64,000 bases of DNA, taken from contig CAXKWD010000009.1 of assembly GCA_964059195.1 (NCBI GenBank), positions 91,113,432-91,177,431 on the forward strand, given 5' to 3'. Both the position numbers and the translations under genes were made by a program. This document shows positions 46,353 to 57,667 of the stretch, piece by piece (the first letter of the stretch is position 1; each line of letters begins with the position of its first letter). The notes under the pieces are model-generated. The model searched no databases. It was not told the origin of the DNA and saw only the letters and a list, made by a program, of their open reading frames with translations. The stretch is from Ectobius pallidus (Eukaryota; Arthropoda; Insecta; Blattodea; Ectobiidae).

Positions 46353-46354
<2 letters not shown>
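45981..46354. other. unassigned DNA
   Basis: Nothing recognised; a 66-codon minus-strand frame (45998-46198) has no known motif. Confidence 0.35.

Positions 46355-46403
<49 letters not shown>
46355..46403. repeat. (TA)n microsatellite
   Basis: About 24 TA units. Confidence 0.95.
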
Positions 46404-46409
<6 letters not shown>

Positions 46410-46589
46410 CATATATGAAATATAATGGCACTTTGTTAGTTGAAGTTAACAATTTCATTCTTAAAATGTCTTTACCTCCTTTTCATTCCTTAATTTTGAC
46501 TTACGATAATTCATTAGGACGAATGTTCTTCTGGTCTTGTGTAAGGCCCTTGTGTTCGCCGGATCATCTGTTCGTCATTATCATCTTTA

Positions 46590-46815
46590 TCACATCCGCA
46601 CCTTGTTCGGAGTGAGTGTGCGAGCGACTGGTGTGTCTTGTCTTATTTGTTCGTGTTGTCTCGGAGGTGGCCTCCGCATTGAACTGATCACTTTTCCGCG
46701 GAGGCCCTCTGTGTCCTAGTCCATAGAAACTACCTTCCCCGACAGGTCTCAGTCCTGAAGGCCCGAATGGCATGGGCCGCACAAACATCCCGACAAGGGG
46801 ACGGTAAGACTCCGG
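46590..46815 (+). mobile_element. probable 3' UTR of a non-LTR retrotransposon or SINE
   Basis: GC-rich 225-base segment with 'gaggcccgaatggcatggg'-like wording that runs directly into an (AAAG)n tail at 46816. A composition shift followed by a simple-sequence 3' tail is typical of 5'-truncated non-LTR insertions. No coding part is visible. Confidence 0.5.
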
Positions 46816-46817
46816 TA

Positions 46818-46911
<94 letters not shown>
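46816..46911 (+). repeat. (AAAG)n tract, likely 3' tail
   Basis: About 24 uninterrupted AAAG units following 'ctccggt'. It gives the spurious FFLS-repeat frame on the minus strand. Confidence 0.9.
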
Positions 46912-46912
<1 letters not shown>

Positions 46913-47799
46913 TAATATCATTAGGCAGCTAAAACCATGTCGTTAAAGTCTTGATTTGGAAAGCCTGCGCACTGTAATCGATGTATGCATTCTTGTATTT
47001 GACCTCAGTTGTTCTTAGGATATCTTTTTTTTTCATGTAGGCATAACTTAAGTAACATTTTTACTATCACGGGAGTCCGGATTTATCTTGGGAGAATCCG
47101 ACCTCGAGTTACATTACTTGATGAGACTATTTAGCAAATACTTATATAATTATGCATGCTATGAATAATTCAAAACCACAAATTACACATAGCTATTTGT
47201 GTCATTGTAAACGTGATAGCCGATGGTGATCCCATCGATATATTTCGTTGAGGTCACCTTTCTTTTAAGATTAAACTCTCTCGTGCCAATGGTGCCACTA
47301 ATAATAATAAGCCTATCTAGTGTTATTAATACTCTATTCATTATATGACATTTACAATGCTTCACCACACATACAATTAAACATTATTTTCATTTATCCT
47401 TTTGTTCATTTGCAGCTATATAGACTACCCATTCGCTGTGTTAAATTGTTTTTAAGCTATAGGGATGAAGAGATTTCAACGTTCAGTCTTTGTGAATTTA
47501 CGTAAAAACCATTGCACGTAGGTGTGACGAAATTGAAGTAATACAAATAAAATAATAAAATTATGACAATATACACTTGCGATTGGTTGAAATTCTACCT
47601 ATTCTTATACTGGATTGGTCAATTATTCATGAGTTAAATAGTTAGATAAATCTGTATCTTAGAAAAAAATATTATCTTATACATATGCCTTAAGTGCATT
47701 GGTGAATTTCGGAAATTTAAACTTTTCCTCGAGTCTCCAATGATGCGATACTCGTATCTATAACTTAGGCCAACTATTGCTAATTACCTGAAACTTGCT
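46912..47799. other. unassigned AT-rich DNA
   Basis: Nothing recognised. Confidence 0.35.
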
Positions 47800-48045
47800 G
47801 AAGAAGTGATTTAGAATTTTTATTTTATTAATACATTGCAGAAGCTCAGAGTCAGGACATGAATTAGTTTTAAGTATAGCTGATATAGGCTATTATGCAA
47901 AGATAAACATCTTATAGTAAACTTCGATTGACTGTTATTGGTAGTTAGAGTAAGTGTTACCCACATCCGAAGTGCGAGAATGATACAGGTTCCTTATTGA
48001 AACTATTATAGACTTTCTAATTAAAACGTACAATCCAATTTTATT
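47800..48045 (+). repeat. interspersed repeat R3, copy 2
   Basis: Partner of 45700-45980. SINE family E begins just after it. Confidence 0.45.
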
Positions 48046-48056
48046 TTATTCAGTCT

Positions 48057-48302
48057 ATTAGCATGCCCGCCTCTAGTTCAGAAGGTTGTTCGTTTAAACC
48101 CGGCGGCAGTCGATGGATTTTTCAGGACGTAGAAGTCTTGGACACGGAGTCCTCCGGGAGAGGCTTGAAGCTAGGGTCCCATGTCGTAGATTTACAACAC
48201 GTTAAACAACTTCTTCTTGCTCTTTACATGAGTTTCACCTCCCCTTTATAAGAACGTATAAGCGGCCCACATCGCCCCTGGCCTTACAGGACCGCGACCC
48301 GT
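48057..48302 (+). mobile_element. SINE family E
   Basis: Decayed tRNA-like head ('cccgcctctagttcagaagg', B-box-like TCGTTTAAACCC), then 'gtcgatggatttttcaggac', 'gacacggagtcctccgggag' and a 3' part with 'gagtttcacctcccctttat' and 'aggaccgcgacccg'. The 3' part recurs at 22797-22876. Confidence 0.65.
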
Positions 48303-48475
48303 CGGAGGATTGGTTGGTATATGGTTATTTAACGACGAGGATGTACTGCAACTTAGGTCTGTGAACGTCGACGTTATGCCGGTATTTTGTCCTTCAGGAG
48401 TTCTTTTACATACCAGTAAATCGACTGACGTGGGCCTGTCACATTTATGCACACATAAATACCATCGACCGGATG
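48303..48475 (-). mobile_element. tRNA-derived SINE, family C, partial
   Basis: On the minus strand it has 'ggtcgatggtatttatgtgt', 'gatttactggtatgtaaaag', 'gaactcct', 'gttcacagacctaag' and 'cctcgtcgttaaata'. Same order as 29418-29660; the tRNA head is missing. It abuts SINE E tail to tail. Confidence 0.75.
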
Positions 48476-48639
48476 AGTGATCAGCCCAATGCCGGGGTCA
48501 CATGCGAGACAACATGTACACTTAGGAAACAAATCAGTCGCATAAACACTCATGAGGTACTAGGTGTGGATGGAATGAAATGATAATGACCGCCAGATGA
48601 TATCCGGAGACCACAAGGGCCTAAAGGTACCCGACTTTT
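48476..48639. other. unassigned DNA
   Basis: No recognised feature. Confidence 0.3.
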
Positions 48640-48768
48640 GTCTCACAGGTGAGGAAAAGCCCCGAATAAACACCACCTAGGTAACTTGTCCTGACCAGGA
48701 ATCGAACCCGAGTCCGCTGCGTGAGGGGAGCGAACGCATCTCCTGCGCAGGTGCGCTACAGCGGTGGA
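48640..48768 (-). mobile_element. tRNA-like SINE head, further family
   Basis: The minus strand gives A-box-like CACCGCTGTAGCGCACCTGC and B box CTCGGGTTCGATTCCTGGTC, followed by 'gacaagttacctaggtggtg'. The 3' side is not similar to the other SINEs here. Confidence 0.65.
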
Positions 48769-49282
48769 CATGTTAAAGATCTCCAAGCCTATATTTGAGC
48801 TTTTGGAGAAAATTTTTCCGTCCATTCACTTCCAAATAATACTTTACTTTCATCTCGAATGTTTGGAAACTATTAGCTTACCAACTGTCCCCCTGCCCTC
48901 TCTCAGAAACAAGCGTAACTAAACTACTCCTAGATACTGAAACCCCCATGAGGTGCCCTATGTTCTACTTTGAAATCAAAATGAATAAATTAATCATCAG
49001 TCATCTATTAACACACAAATACCCTATCCACAGTTCAGACCCTCAAAAATGAGATCTTTCGAATCAGGCGTGTAGTTCTAATATAACAATTGATTTATGT
49101 TTTAACGTCGGACAGTTGTAAATGAAGTAAGATATTATTTACCCTTATTTGATGTTGTTAAATTTTATCATTCTTCTGTGTCCATGTTTTATCCACTTAA
49201 AACCATATCAAGGAAGTATGATTGCTTCAAACTTATTCGTATTTATAAAAAATTATCCAACTGACATACATACCGGTATGTT
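48769..49282. other. unassigned AT-rich DNA
   Basis: Nothing recognised. Confidence 0.35.
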
Positions 49283-49325
49283 GCCATGGTAGCTCAATTG
49301 GTAAGAGTAGCGGCACGGAGAGCTC
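49283..49325 (+). repeat. tRNA-like fragment (A box only)
   Basis: CATGGTAGCTCAATTGGTAA resembles a tRNA D-arm A box; no B box follows. Confidence 0.4.
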
Positions 49326-49705
49326 AACACTATAGTTGATTTATTATTAATGTATATAATGGAGTAAAGTTTTGTAACGTCCAATACAGTAACTTAGTCT
49401 AAGAAAATTTATTTCGAGAAATATTCACCGAAATAGAAGGAAGTTAACACCAAATTCGGCCGTTTTATGTCACCAATAAATCAGGTTCCTATAGCCTAGT
49501 GCTTGTTCGCTCTTGTCAGTAACAACTTCGCGCAATTCGTGATGACTGATGTGTCACCTTAGATTCTGATTTTGAGCTTGAAGAACAAATTCTAGTTCCC
49601 CCAATTTTGGTATGCAGTTTTCAAAATTATCTCTTTTTGCTTCCTTTTTACAATATATTGTGTTCATACCACGAAAGATTTTTCAGAGAAAACCAATAAA
49701 ACTAT
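49326..49705. other. unassigned AT-rich DNA
   Basis: No feature recognised. Confidence 0.35.
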
Positions 49706-50062
49706 CTGGGACGTAGCCAGGGAGCAGGTCCGAAGACCCCTCCTTCCGAAATGAAAAAAAATTACGAAAATTCACTAAATCAAAATGTACTTCCTATTTA
49801 GTATTCTTAAATAAAGGGTTTTATATTAGACTTACAGCACTTATTAACAGTTTTAAAATTAAGCCTTCAAATACATTTTAATGCTTTTGTTCAAATTGTT
49901 ATTATTTTTGAAAAGTAAAAAGTGTGGTAGGTGTTTAAGAATTCTATTTTGTTTGTAACTGAAATAATACGTTAAAATTAAATTTGAAGGTTTTATTTCA
50001 CAAGAACAACAAAAATCAGGGGAGTGGGCCCCAACCGAACCAAAATCCAAGCTATATCCCTG
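49706..50062. mobile_element. hAT-like MITE (357 bp)
   Basis: Ends CTGGGACGTAGCCAGG and, inverted, CAGGGATATAGCTTGG give imperfect terminal inverted repeats. The flanks AAAACTAT (49698-49705) and AAAACTAC (50063-50070) are an 8-bp target duplication with one mismatch, the length made by hAT transposases. No coding capacity. Confidence 0.75.
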
Positions 50063-50079
50063 AAAACTACCGTTTTATT

Positions 50080-51389
50080 AAGTGCCAGTATGGTACTTTA
50101 TGAGATTGTGTCTGCGGACGAAAAATGTCTGTCCGTCTGTCTGTCTGTCCGTCCGTCCGTCCGTGTGTCTGTACGCGCGATAACTCAAATACGCTTTGTC
50201 GAATTTTAATGAAACTTGGTATACACGTTTATAATGTCCATGGGAAGAACCCTATTGATATTGAACCAAATCGGTAAACCGGTACCGGAGTAATGCCCAA
50301 TTTAGGGATATTTTAATATATTATGACGCTGTATCGGATTTCCATGAAACTTGGTATACCCATTTATGACGTCCATGAGAATTGCCCTATTGAATTTGAA
50401 CCTAATCTGTTAACAGGTACCGGAGTAAAACCCAATTTAGTGTCTACTTTAAAGGCGCAATAACTCAAATACGCTTTATCGGATATTTATGAAACTTCGT
50501 ATACGCATTTATAATGTCCATGGAAAGACGTTTATTGATATTGGACCAAATCGGTTGGCCAGTACCGGAATAATGCCCAATTTAGTGTTTTTATGTTAAT
50601 GTATAAGAAGTCGCGATAACTCAAATATGCTTTATTGGATTTTCCTGAAATTTTGTATACCCATTTATAATGTACGTGGAAAGACGTCTACTGATATTGG
50701 GCCAAATCGGTAGACCGGTACCGGAGTAAAACCCAATTTAGTGTATATTTTAAAGACGCGGTAACTCAAATACGCTTTACCGGATTTTTATGAAACTTGG
50801 TATACACATTTATAATGTCCATGGGAAGACGTCTATTCATAATGGATAAAATCGGTTGACCTGTTTCGGAGTAATGCTCAATTTAGTGCCTATTTTATGG
50901 TAATATACGTATTCGAAAGAATTTGTAAAAAAAATGAAAATCAATTATCTTGACAACACTGCCTATTGTTTTACTGTTATCTTATAAGGCCTTGGAAATT
51001 AAAATACAGGTAGCTATGACAAAAAACACTATCGATTTACAAGCGCTTATCCAACTAGACCGTTAAAATGACCCCGGTGGCCGAGATGGTAACGCTTTGG
51101 CCTCACATTCTGGAGTCCATGGTTCAAAACCCGAAACCGGCCAATTTGATTTTTTTTTGAAATTTTTATGTGAGTTTGCGATTGTCATGATATCACATAT
51201 CTGTACAGTTCAGGTGATGCTGGAAGATCTTAATCTCATTAAAAAAAAAAAACTAGATCTTTGTTCTTCCGTAAGCCCTGCTTAATGAATAAATCTGGAG
51301 CTTAACTTGCAAATCAATTTAAAAAAAAAACATATTCTGCATATCATAAATGCAGTCATAACTGTTTAAACAAAAACATACTGGCACTT
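50080..51389 (+). mobile_element. modular TIR element T1, copy 1
   Basis: Exact 13-bp terminal inverted repeats AAGTGCCAGTATG and CATACTGGCACTT. After the left end comes a CTGT/CCGT tract (50126-50175), then five modules of about 145 bases starting near 50180, 50325, 50460, 50612 and 50757, each with 'ataactcaaatacgcttt', 'ggattttatgaaacttggta'-type wording and 'ggtaccggagtaa..cccaatttag'. A SINE-B-like tRNA head lies at 51066-51145. No coding capacity. Confidence 0.8.
51066..51145 (+). repeat. SINE-B-like tRNA head inside T1 copy 1
   Basis: CGGTGGCCGAGATGGTAACG and GGTTCAAAACCCGAAACCGG match the head of SINE B; what follows does not match the SINE B body. The same insertion is in T1 copy 2, so it predates the duplication. 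Confidence 0.7.
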
Positions 51390-52254
51390 TGTTATATCAG
51401 TTTACCTGATTTTATTAAGTGCCAGTATGGTACTTTATGAGATTGTGTGGTGGACGAAAAATGTCTGTCCGTCTGTCTGTCCGTCTGTCCGTGTGTCTGT
51501 ACGCACCATAACTCAAATACGCTTTTTCGGATTTTCATGAAACTTGGAAAACACATTTATAATGTCCATGGGAAGAACCCTATTGATATTGAACCAAATC
51601 GGTTCACCGGTACCGGAGTAATGCCCAATTTAGTGGCTATTTTAATAGATTATGGCACATTTCTAATAGAAAGGCGCCATAACTCAAATACGTTGTATCG
51701 GATTTCCATGAAACTTGGTAAAAGTGCCCTATTGAATTTGAACCTAATATGTTGACCGGTACCGGAGTAAAACTTAATTTCGTGTCTATTTTAAAGGCGC
51801 AATAACTCAAATAGGCTTTATCGGATATTTATGAAACTTCGTATACGCATTTGTAATGTCCATGGAAAGACGTCTATTGATATTCAACCAAATCGGTTGG
51901 CCAGTAGGCCTACCTGAATTATGCCCAATTTAGTGCCTTTTATGTTAATATATGAGAAGTCCCGATAACCCCAATATGCTTTATTGGATTTTAATGAAAC
52001 TTTGTATACCCATTTATAATGTACATGGGACGACGTCTACTGATATTGGACCAAATCGGTAGACCGGTACCGGAGTAAAACCCAATTTAGTGTCTGTTTT
52101 AAAGACGCGGTAACTCAAATACGCTTTACCGGATTTTTATTAAACTTGGTATACACATTTATAATGTTCATGGGAAGACATCTGTTGATATTGGATAATA
52201 TCGGTTGACCTAATTCGGAGTAATGCTCAATTTAGTGCCTATTTTATGATAATA

Positions 52255-52326
52255 TACGTATTATACGTATAATATACGTATATACGTAATATACGTATAT
52301 ATTAATATACGTATATATTAATATAC

Positions 52327-52371
<45 letters not shown>
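52255..52371. repeat. ATACGTAT / (TA)n palindromic tract
   Basis: Repeated TATACGTATA palindromes pass into about 23 TA units. T1 copy 1 has only 'atatacgtatt' at this place, so the tract expanded after duplication. Confidence 0.9.
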
Positions 52372-52375
<4 letters not shown>

Positions 52376-52505
52376 CAAATCAGTTATCTTGACAACATAG
52401 TCAATTGTTTTACTGTGATTTTATAAGGCTTTGGAAATTAAAATACAGTTAGCTATGACCAAAAACACTATTGTTTTACATGCGCTTATCCAACTAGACC
52501 GTTAA

Positions 52506-52585
52506 ACTGACCCAGGTGGCCGATATGGTAACGTCTTGGACTCACATTCTGAAGTTCCATGGTTCAAATCCCGAAACCGGCCAAT
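52506..52585 (+). repeat. SINE-B-like tRNA head inside T1 copy 2
   Basis: CAGGTGGCCGATATGGTAAC and GGTTCAAATCCCGAAACCGG, equivalent to 51066-51145. Confidence 0.7.
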
Positions 52586-52825
52586 TTCACTTTTTTTTGG
52601 TATTTCTATGTGAGTTTGCGATTGTCAAGATATCACAAATCTGTACAGTTCAGCTGATGTTGGAAGAATTTAATCTGATTTAAAAAAGCTAGACCTTTAT
52701 TCTTCCGTAAGCCCTGCTTAATGAATAAATCTGGAGCTTAACTTGGAAATCAATTTAAAAAAAAAAAATATTCTGCATATCATAATTGCAGTCATAACTG
52801 ATTAAACAAAAACATACTGGCACTT

Positions 52826-54017
52826 TTTTACATCAGTTTACCTGATTTTATTTTCATCTCATTTTTACGTGAATGCGTAATCCTCCAAGTCGCTGCGAGA
52901 CAGTTTACATGAAAATAAGAAATCACGATATCAACGCCATATACAAAAGATGCCCCATGGAGATACAATTACCGGGTGTTGGGGACTTAAATGTTTTGTC
53001 ACGCATGTTTTATTTTCTCTCTCGCCACCAAGCGAAGAAAACAAAAGATGCGCAAGTCTCCAAAAAGGAGGGATTTTTAAAGAAGATAGCTGGAATATAA
53101 AACAAACCGGAGTGTTGGTCCGTGGTGGGAATTGTTTATTAGCAGCGGCAATGTTTGTACAGTCACGTGCATTCTGTAATTGGCACACACAGAAACAGTG
53201 ACGCAGTTCTTGTGCCATGGCCACGCAGATGATTCATTTTATTTATCACCTGTGTTGTCAAGGTTTTCTTCACAATTCTCGATTACACAAGATTTCCGAA
53301 AAGTTGCGTTCGCTCTTCCGTAGTAGGTAGAATGAATTTTTAAAAATTAAAAAAGAACTTCTGAAGGGGTCAGGTACACCTTTGAAGTAAAAGATAATAC
53401 AATCTTAACATTTAAATTCTACTCTTGTTGCAAAAATAGTTATTCAGTTGACACTTTTTCATTCCAAAAAATTAATTTCTTTGTAATGTAGTAAGATCCC
53501 ATAGTAGCATCGTAAGCCTAATAAAGTCGAGGCACTAAGAAGAAGCGGGTTTCTCAAAACAATTCCAACCACCAACCACCCCTCTTTCCTTTCCCCTTAC
53601 AAGTACTTATGGCTGCGTCTCAAAGAACTTTCCCCCACAGTAAACTTATAGTAGCGCTATGTAGTGTTAAAGTTATTACTTCAGTAACAATTCCAAAATA
53701 ACGGAATATTTCAAAAAGTTAATCTAAATAATAAGTTAATAATTCGATAATTAATTCAAAATAATTATAAAAAAACTTCAGAGGCCTCGTTGGTGCGGAA
53801 TGTAAAATAAATTTGAAAAATAACTAATATGAGTATCTGAGTATTCAGAATGAGTATTTATAAAGATTGCTTTGGTAACGAGGTTTCATTTGTTGGATTG
53901 GAACTCTATACGTAAGAATTGGAGAAATTGTAGGACATATTATGCAATTATATTTATTAAGACGCGTGTATGTATATGGAACGAGCGCATTAAGTTTCAT
54001 ATTTTCATATGATACGG
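52826..54017. other. unassigned DNA
   Basis: Overlapping frames around 52873-53224 on both strands show no recognisable domain. No tRNA-like or paired terminal sequence was found. Confidence 0.4.
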
Positions 54018-54543
54018 TGGCTCATGCTGTAGCGCGTGAGCCTGGCATGCTAGCGGTCCTGATTTCAAATCTCGGGGCCTGCGGGTGTGTCATTCGTGGT
54101 GGACGAAGCCGTGCCTTGGGGGGTTTTTCTCGGGGTTCTCCCGTTTCCCCCTCTCATTCCACCAACACTCTCCACTTCATCTCACTTTTCCCCCTTTTCA
54201 TCATCATCCCGTTTCCACTTCCGGTATCGGGCCTGCTTTGGCAGTCAGCGCCCTTTGTGGGCCTCTCCCGTTTTCCCCGCTGCTTATGGTCAAGAGGTTG
54301 TTGGTGGTGTGTGTCGCGGACCTGTCGGGGCTCCGGTTGGAGGGACCGAAGGGGGTGGCGCACACGTGGTATGGTAATAAGGCTTGTTGGATGTAGGGGA
54401 GCTCCGTGGGGCCCTGCGGTCCGGGGCGGCCTGTGGGCTCGCAACTCATCCCATCCCGGAGGTCGGTACAAAAAGCCTGCTGCTTCGGTGCTTAGGTGTC
54501 GTTCCCACCCCGCCTCCCGCCTTAAGGGCGCCTATTCAATTCA
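54018..54543 (+). mobile_element. GC-rich SINE-like element, family F
   Basis: tRNA-like head with 'ctcatgctgtagcgcgtgag' and B-box-like CTGATTTCAAATCTCGGGGC, then a long GC- and pyrimidine-rich body with 'cggggttctcccgtttcccc' and 'cccatcccggaggtcggtac'. The several overlapping frames here (up to 205 codons) are compositional artefacts. Confidence 0.6.
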
Positions 54544-55143
54544 ATTCAAGTTCATATGATATACATACGACTGTTTTTGTTCGACTGCAATTAAATGCCT
54601 AAATTTTGAGGTTTTAGAATTGATAAAACAAACTACTCTAACTCGGTGACCATTCCACTGTTAGTTGTTCTCGTCTTTAGCGATACATGACAGGTATGCA
54701 AGGAGCAGGTCTTCGCTTGGCCATTTTAACCTCAAAGAAACGCACATTAAAATACACGAAATATACTCAATTTAATATAATATTAAAATTAACATGATCG
54801 GAATTTATTTTATTTTAAATACAGGTTGTTTATTGTACAGTTTGAATTGATTCTTTCAAGGATTGAAGATTGTTCCATGTTCGGTTTTATTCGATACCAC
54901 AACAGTGTTATAATGAAATTCTATATCTTATTGGATTTCATTGCGACACTGTTACGTCACATGTAATACGCGTATTGTAGTATGGTCGAACAAATAATAT
55001 TAGTAGGCAATATTAATACTGAACTCGGCCTGACGAAAGTCATTATTATGCTACGCTACGAAAAGCGTTTAATCACCTTGTGACTAGAACTAATGCTGTT
55101 TCATTGTAATTTCAACGGCGAAGGATTTATTGCTTGGTGCAAC
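54544..55143. other. unassigned AT-rich DNA
   Basis: Nothing recognised. Confidence 0.35.
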
Positions 55144-55353
55144 TTATTGACAGTCAGAGAGTAAATGATCTACTGTAGGAGTGCGGACAAAGTGAGCGTT
55201 ACTACACGCTATTGTCACCTTCAGATAGCGTTGGCAGCAGTCTCTTTTGAAATATCGAGTCTGTAGGGCTGCAATTAAGGAAGTTACAAGATATAGGAAA
55301 ACAGGTCTCCGCGCGTATTTCCAGGAGCTTGCGCCATTTACTTCCATCTCCAA
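55144..55353 (-). pseudogene. possible retrotransposon C-terminal remnant
   Basis: The minus strand ends with CSNAHFVRTPTVDHLLSDCQ, which resembles the 'C..C....T..HLL.DCP' knuckle at the C terminus of R1/Jockey-type proteins. The rest does not align convincingly by eye. Confidence 0.3.
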
Positions 55354-55359
55354 CCTCCC

Positions 55360-55616
55360 CCCGGCCCCGTCACAACGGCGATCTGGAAGACATGTACAAA
55401 GTAAAGTATTGCTGTCGGTCTAGAAGAGATTCCTTTTGTTACGTAAGTCAGAGAGCGCCATTTTGTTGAGACAGTAGCAGGTTTAAAGTCCATTCAAAAA
55501 GACTTGATTAGAATCCAGCTACTGGTAGCTGTTTGTTGGAGTGAGCAGCTCGCATAACTCATTTAGAGATGAATGCCTTCAAGAGCATGCCCTCTTCACA
55601 AGTCGTGCTAGTTTTT
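55360..55616. other. unassigned DNA
   Basis: No recognised feature. A GTAAGT occurs at about 55443 but without other promoter or exon support. Confidence 0.3.
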
Positions 55617-55890
55617 ATTCCCTTTCATTTAAAACAAAATCAGGCTATCCAAAGTGGATTGTTAGATAAATAAATAGTTATTAATGCTATTTGAAGTAAC
55701 GAAAAGATATGGGAACCTAGAATCGCCTATATTTGCAACTTTAAATTTATTAATATTCAGGTATCTTTTTTCTCCAAAATAGTTTATGCCTTCCCTTTTA
55801 TTTACAATAAAATCAGGATATCCAAATTTGTTTGATAGAGAAATAAATTGATTTAATGCTATCGCAACTAACGAAAAAAATCTGATGTGA
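55617..55890 (+). repeat. diverged tandem duplication, about 179-bp period
   Basis: 'cctttcatttaaaacaaaat' with 'caggctatccaaa' and 'taatgctat' is repeated about 179 bases later as 'cccttttatttacaataaaa' with 'caggatatccaaa'. Part of it ('cctagaatcgcctatatttg') is shared with the flank following the elements at 58.85 kb. Confidence 0.55.
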
Positions 55891-55900
55891 AAGTCACATA

Positions 55901-56853
55901 ACTTCCTCTGCCCAAATAAAAGTTTGCAGCATTTACGCTAATTATGCTATAAATATCTTATAGCCCCTTCTTTGAATGTTGCGACTAAAAACGCAGGCTA
56001 TGGGGGGAAAAAAAAAAACAACTGACTGCAAACGTTTATTGAACTTTCCGCTGTTAAGAATAATTTACGAAATTTATCAAATATTCCCCTCAGATATTTC
56101 TTTACTGTAAGCAGGGCCAACAGTACATTTTTCTCACTTCACGTGCTTATATAGAATAAAGTGCCTTTAATGTCCGCGTATTGAGTTGTTCACCAGGCAA
56201 GTTGGTAGGTTACAACCACCCTTCAGAGAATGTTTTTGAAATGGTATAAGCAATCCATGTACAACATTTAAAGGAAATTGTTAGAGCCGTTTATGAGAAA
56301 ATAGCAAAAAACAAAATATTCTTCATGTAAAGTCCCCTTAAATATAAGAGAAGCCGTATTGCAAAAAGCACATATTCACAGTGTGTTGCTTATAACTACC
56401 CTTCAGAGAATTTTTTCGAAAAAATGTTTCAAATAAAAGTTTTAGCTCTTGGTACAAGCAATCCATGCGCAAAATTTAAAGAAAATCGTTAGAGCCGTTT
56501 TCGAGAAAATCGCGAAAAACGAAAATTTCTTCATGTAAAGTCCCCTTAAAAATAAGGGAAATGTGTCGCCAATCTTCGAATCACATCTTCAGAAGGTACC
56601 TGACCCAAATACGAAATTTTGTTTTCATACGATTCTCCGTTTCGGAGCTAGCCTGTTCACAAACTTCCACACAGACAGACAGACAGACACACACACACAC
56701 ACACACGGACACACAGACATGTTTCCAAAAATAGTATTTTTGGATTCAGGGGGCCTTGAAACGTGTATATATGCTAAAAACTCAACTTCGAATTTTAGGG
56801 TCGAAAACAATACTTCCTCTACCTATAGTACCTATGGTACGGGCAGAGGAAGT
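55901..56853 (+). mobile_element. ACTTCCTCTGCCC-TIR element, copy M2 (full length)
   Basis: Begins ACTTCCTCTGCCC at 55901 and ends GGGCAGAGGAAGT at 56841-56853: 13-bp perfect terminal inverted repeats. The last 42 bases also fold on themselves, because ACTTCCTCTACC recurs at 56812 just before GGTACGGGCAGAGGAAGT. Internal landmarks: 'gttagagccgttttcgagaa', 'cttcatgtaaagtcccctta' and a CAGACA tract (56675-56722). The frame at 56563-56886 is repeat-derived. Confidence 0.8.
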
Positions 56854-56993
56854 AAAAAAGAACAGGTGACTGCAGACGTTTATTGAACTTTCCGCCGTAA
56901 AGAATAATTTCCGAAATTTATCGAATATTTCCCTCAGATACTTCTTTACTCTATACCTGGCCAACAATACATCTTTCTCACTTCACATTCTTA

Positions 56994-57384
56994 TCTATAT
57001 TAATAAAAGGAAGTGTCTGTCCTCCGTCTGTCTGTCCTCCGTCTGTCTGTCCGCGATGCCCAGCGAAATCTACTCAACGCAGAGATCTGAAATTTTATAC
57101 ATAGGCGGACTAAAGGGTCGGAATGTGCACCTCGAAGCCGGAATTTTAATTTTCGCTTTAGTTCGTGAGTTATGAGTGAAAAACGGGCAGAAAACGTGTA
57201 TTTATTGCGATTTCGAAGCATGAGTTTTCAGTAATAGAAATCAATTAGGCCTACACTAGGCTTTGGCTATTTTTGTCATTCCTTCGACATAAAAGCTTCG
57301 CGATCTCTTGAATGTTGTAGCTCACGCTGGTCGATTCATTTGTTTTTAATGTCAATATGAAATTTTCAACCTACACCGAAGAGG

Positions 57385-57421
<37 letters not shown>

Positions 57422-57667
57422 GGCCTATAGGGATAATCAATATTAGCCTAAATATGGTCAAACGTTGTTCGATTTGGACGAAACTCACTATACAGGGGTT
57501 TTCTGGGCCAAGGAACTCGAATCTGAGGTCGCTTTTACCAGGTGACGCTATCTAATCGTGATATGTAGTCCACATGATTTAGGTGTTAATATAATGATTT
57601 AACTATTATGCTCTTAATTTTTAATTTTTGAAATAATTATCGCGGGCGAAGCCGCGGGCACATGCTA
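56994..57667 (+). mobile_element. Helitron-like element, family A copy 1
   Basis: Starts TCTATATTAATAAAAGG after A56993; ends GCGGGCGAAGCCGCGGGCAC then ATGCTA, with the final G replaced by the start of the next element. The 5' part has CTGT-rich runs (57015-57050); a TAT tract is at 57385-57420. Its 3' 170 bases resemble family C. No coding capacity. Confidence 0.8.
57385..57420. repeat. (TAT)n microsatellite
   Basis: About 12 units inside Helitron family A copy 1, absent from copy 2. Confidence 0.9.

Larger units (their letters stand above)
51417..52825 (+). mobile_element. modular TIR element T1, copy 2
   Basis: Same termini, CTGT tract (51463-51500), five modules (near 51507, 51678, 51797, 51961, 52108) and tRNA-like head (52506-52585) as copy 1, in the same orientation, 1337 bases further on. 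It differs by many substitutions, a shortened second module and a TA expansion at 52255-52371. The sequence 'atcagtttacctgatttta' follows both copies, so the duplicated unit includes flank. Confidence 0.8.

Noticed and set aside
46730..46921. FFLSFFLS repeat protein on the minus strand
   Set aside because: Translation of the (AAAG)n tract.
50180..52240. CRISPR-like array
   Set aside because: The repeats are about 145 bp, diverged, contiguous and lie inside a eukaryotic TIR element; there are no short identical repeats with unique spacers.
53942..54559. 205-codon open frame, the second longest in the window
   Set aside because: It runs through a GC-rich SINE-like element, overlaps long frames in other phases and on the other strand, and shows no domain. 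Composition explains its length.
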